Source of the DNA: Nocardia carnea
GTDB lineage: Bacteria > Actinomycetota > Actinomycetes > Mycobacteriales > Mycobacteriaceae
Assembly: GCF_029868325.1 (NCBI RefSeq)
Contig: NZ_JARWNW010000138.1
Location: 1-51,606, forward strand
Length of the DNA stretch: 51,606 nt
Direction of reading: 5' to 3'
Shown here: positions 51,055 to 51,606 of the stretch, one piece after another
Layout: the number at the start of each line of letters is the position of its first letter
Numbering within the stretch: the stretch's first letter is position 1
Notes under the pieces: model-generated
What the model saw: only the letters and a program-made list of their open reading frames with translations
The model's database searches: none
Told to the model about the DNA's origin: nothing
Translations under genes and position numbers: made by a program

Positions 51055-51606
51055 TCGAGTCCCTCTCTCCTGTGCCAATGTGCGGTGTCTCGCGGTCTCG
51101 TCGGTGACGGACCGCCGCCTCCGGGTCGAGCCCTCCGCGTGACTGATCCACAGCGGTTGTGTTCCGCCTGTGGGGCGCGGTGCCGGCACGATCGGATGAT
51201 CCTGCGCAAACTCCGAGGACCAGCCCTGAAACAGCACGTCCGAGCCGGTTCCGCCCGCCGCCGGCGGGTTCTTCACACCGCCGCCTTCGGGTACCGATGA
51301 CACTACACCTAGTGGCCGACATTCCGAAACAACACGAGATGTTGCGAGTCACAACGATGTGATTTCACAGCTGTAAGACGCAGGACAGCGTTGCGACACG
51401 CCGAATTCACCGTGGTCCAGATCACAATCGCGGGGGTCCAGTTCCTTTTCAGCAAACGCAACTGCACCGCCTGCCACACCAGTCCCCGGGAACCCCAGCA
51501 GACTCTCACGACCCGGCCGGAACAGTCGAGGCGCAACACCCCGGACTCCACACAGCAGCAGGCCGCGCCCGGCGGGGAGCCGGGGGCGCGCGGCCGCGCC
51601 CCGCGC
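51055..51606 (-). promoter_or_regulatory. nrdHIE upstream region
   Basis: No gene is convincing here. It contains the NrdR boxes about 245 bases from nrdH, implying a long leader if the promoter overlaps them. Within the leader a hairpin can form: CCACAGCGG (51148-51156) with CCGCCTGTGG (51164-51173, one bulge). A very GC-rich hairpin near 51561-51594 may be the terminator of a gene beyond the window. Confidence 0.4.
51300..51347. promoter_or_regulatory. Pair of NrdR boxes
   Basis: ACACTACACCTAGTGG (51300-51315) and ACACGAGATGTTGCGA (51332-51347) resemble the NrdR box consensus (ACAC-A-AT-TTGTGT). The starts are 32 bp apart, about three helix turns, the standard spacing of NrdR box pairs. 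NrdR with dATP would repress nrdHIE. Confidence 0.65.

Noticed and set aside
1..51606. CRISPR arrays, tRNA/rRNA genes, insertion sequences or phage integrases
   Set aside because: No repeat-spacer pattern, RNA gene, transposase or recombinase was recognised on either strand.

Overview
The window is high-GC DNA with Shine-Dalgarno sites of the AGGAGG type, frequent GTG/TTG starts and ATGA/GTGA gene overlaps. EspG, PPE-like and DUF3558 proteins, a CpnT-like toxin, XRE/DUF397 pairs, an F420-type LLM enzyme and a class Ib nrdHIE operon point to a mycolic-acid actinomycete, most likely Nocardia or a close relative. This assignment is inferred from gene content. All family names come from reading the translations, not from a database search.

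Region 1 (1-17950) is a row of small regulator-plus-enzyme or regulator-plus-transporter modules. In order they are: an ABC-F protein (N-terminus missing) with a Vat-type acetyltransferase; a divergent WYL regulator and TIGR03086 protein around a perfect palindrome; an AraC regulator convergent with an MFS pump; a lone methyltransferase; LysR with a YbfB-type MFS protein; GlxA with isochorismatase; a GNAT; a zinc-free oxidoreductase and TetR around a 9-1-9 palindrome; a three-gene nitrile hydratase/thiocyanate hydrolase-type operon; and a lipoprotein serine hydrolase.

Region 2 (18000-25550) looks accessory and possibly defensive. A multi-membrane-segment protein with a TIR-like central domain is divergent, across 67 bp, from a SLATT/DUF4231 membrane protein. 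An AAA ATPase with a PD-(D/E)XK-like C-terminus follows, with two decayed gene remnants beside it. Then come MerR/SDR around a MerR-type 19-bp-spacer promoter and an XRE-DUF397 pair.

Region 3 (25700-36000) is a type VII secretion-linked conflict locus. It carries DUF3558 lipoprotein, a small helical partner, a PPE-like protein and an EspG-like chaperone on the minus strand, and divergently a 1302-residue CpnT-like polymorphic toxin with an Endonuclea_NS_2-type C-terminus, a YezG-like immunity protein and a third coupled gene. A type II toxin-antitoxin pair follows.

Region 4 (36000-51606) returns to housekeeping and metabolic genes: aldo/keto reductase, phosphotransferase, DUF2268 protease, a Fic protein behind a 14-bp-arm inverted repeat, mgtE preceded by a short proline/arginine-rich leader ORF, a HAD-like protein, MerR plus membrane protein, an LLM oxidoreductase, an alpha/beta hydrolase, an orphan PHD antitoxin, AhpD-like/MarR around a large inverted repeat, and nrdHIE behind a pair of NrdR boxes.

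The strongest candidates for something little described are the TIR-like/SLATT pair (with the neighbouring AAA-nuclease) and the mgtL-like leader peptide upstream of an actinobacterial mgtE.
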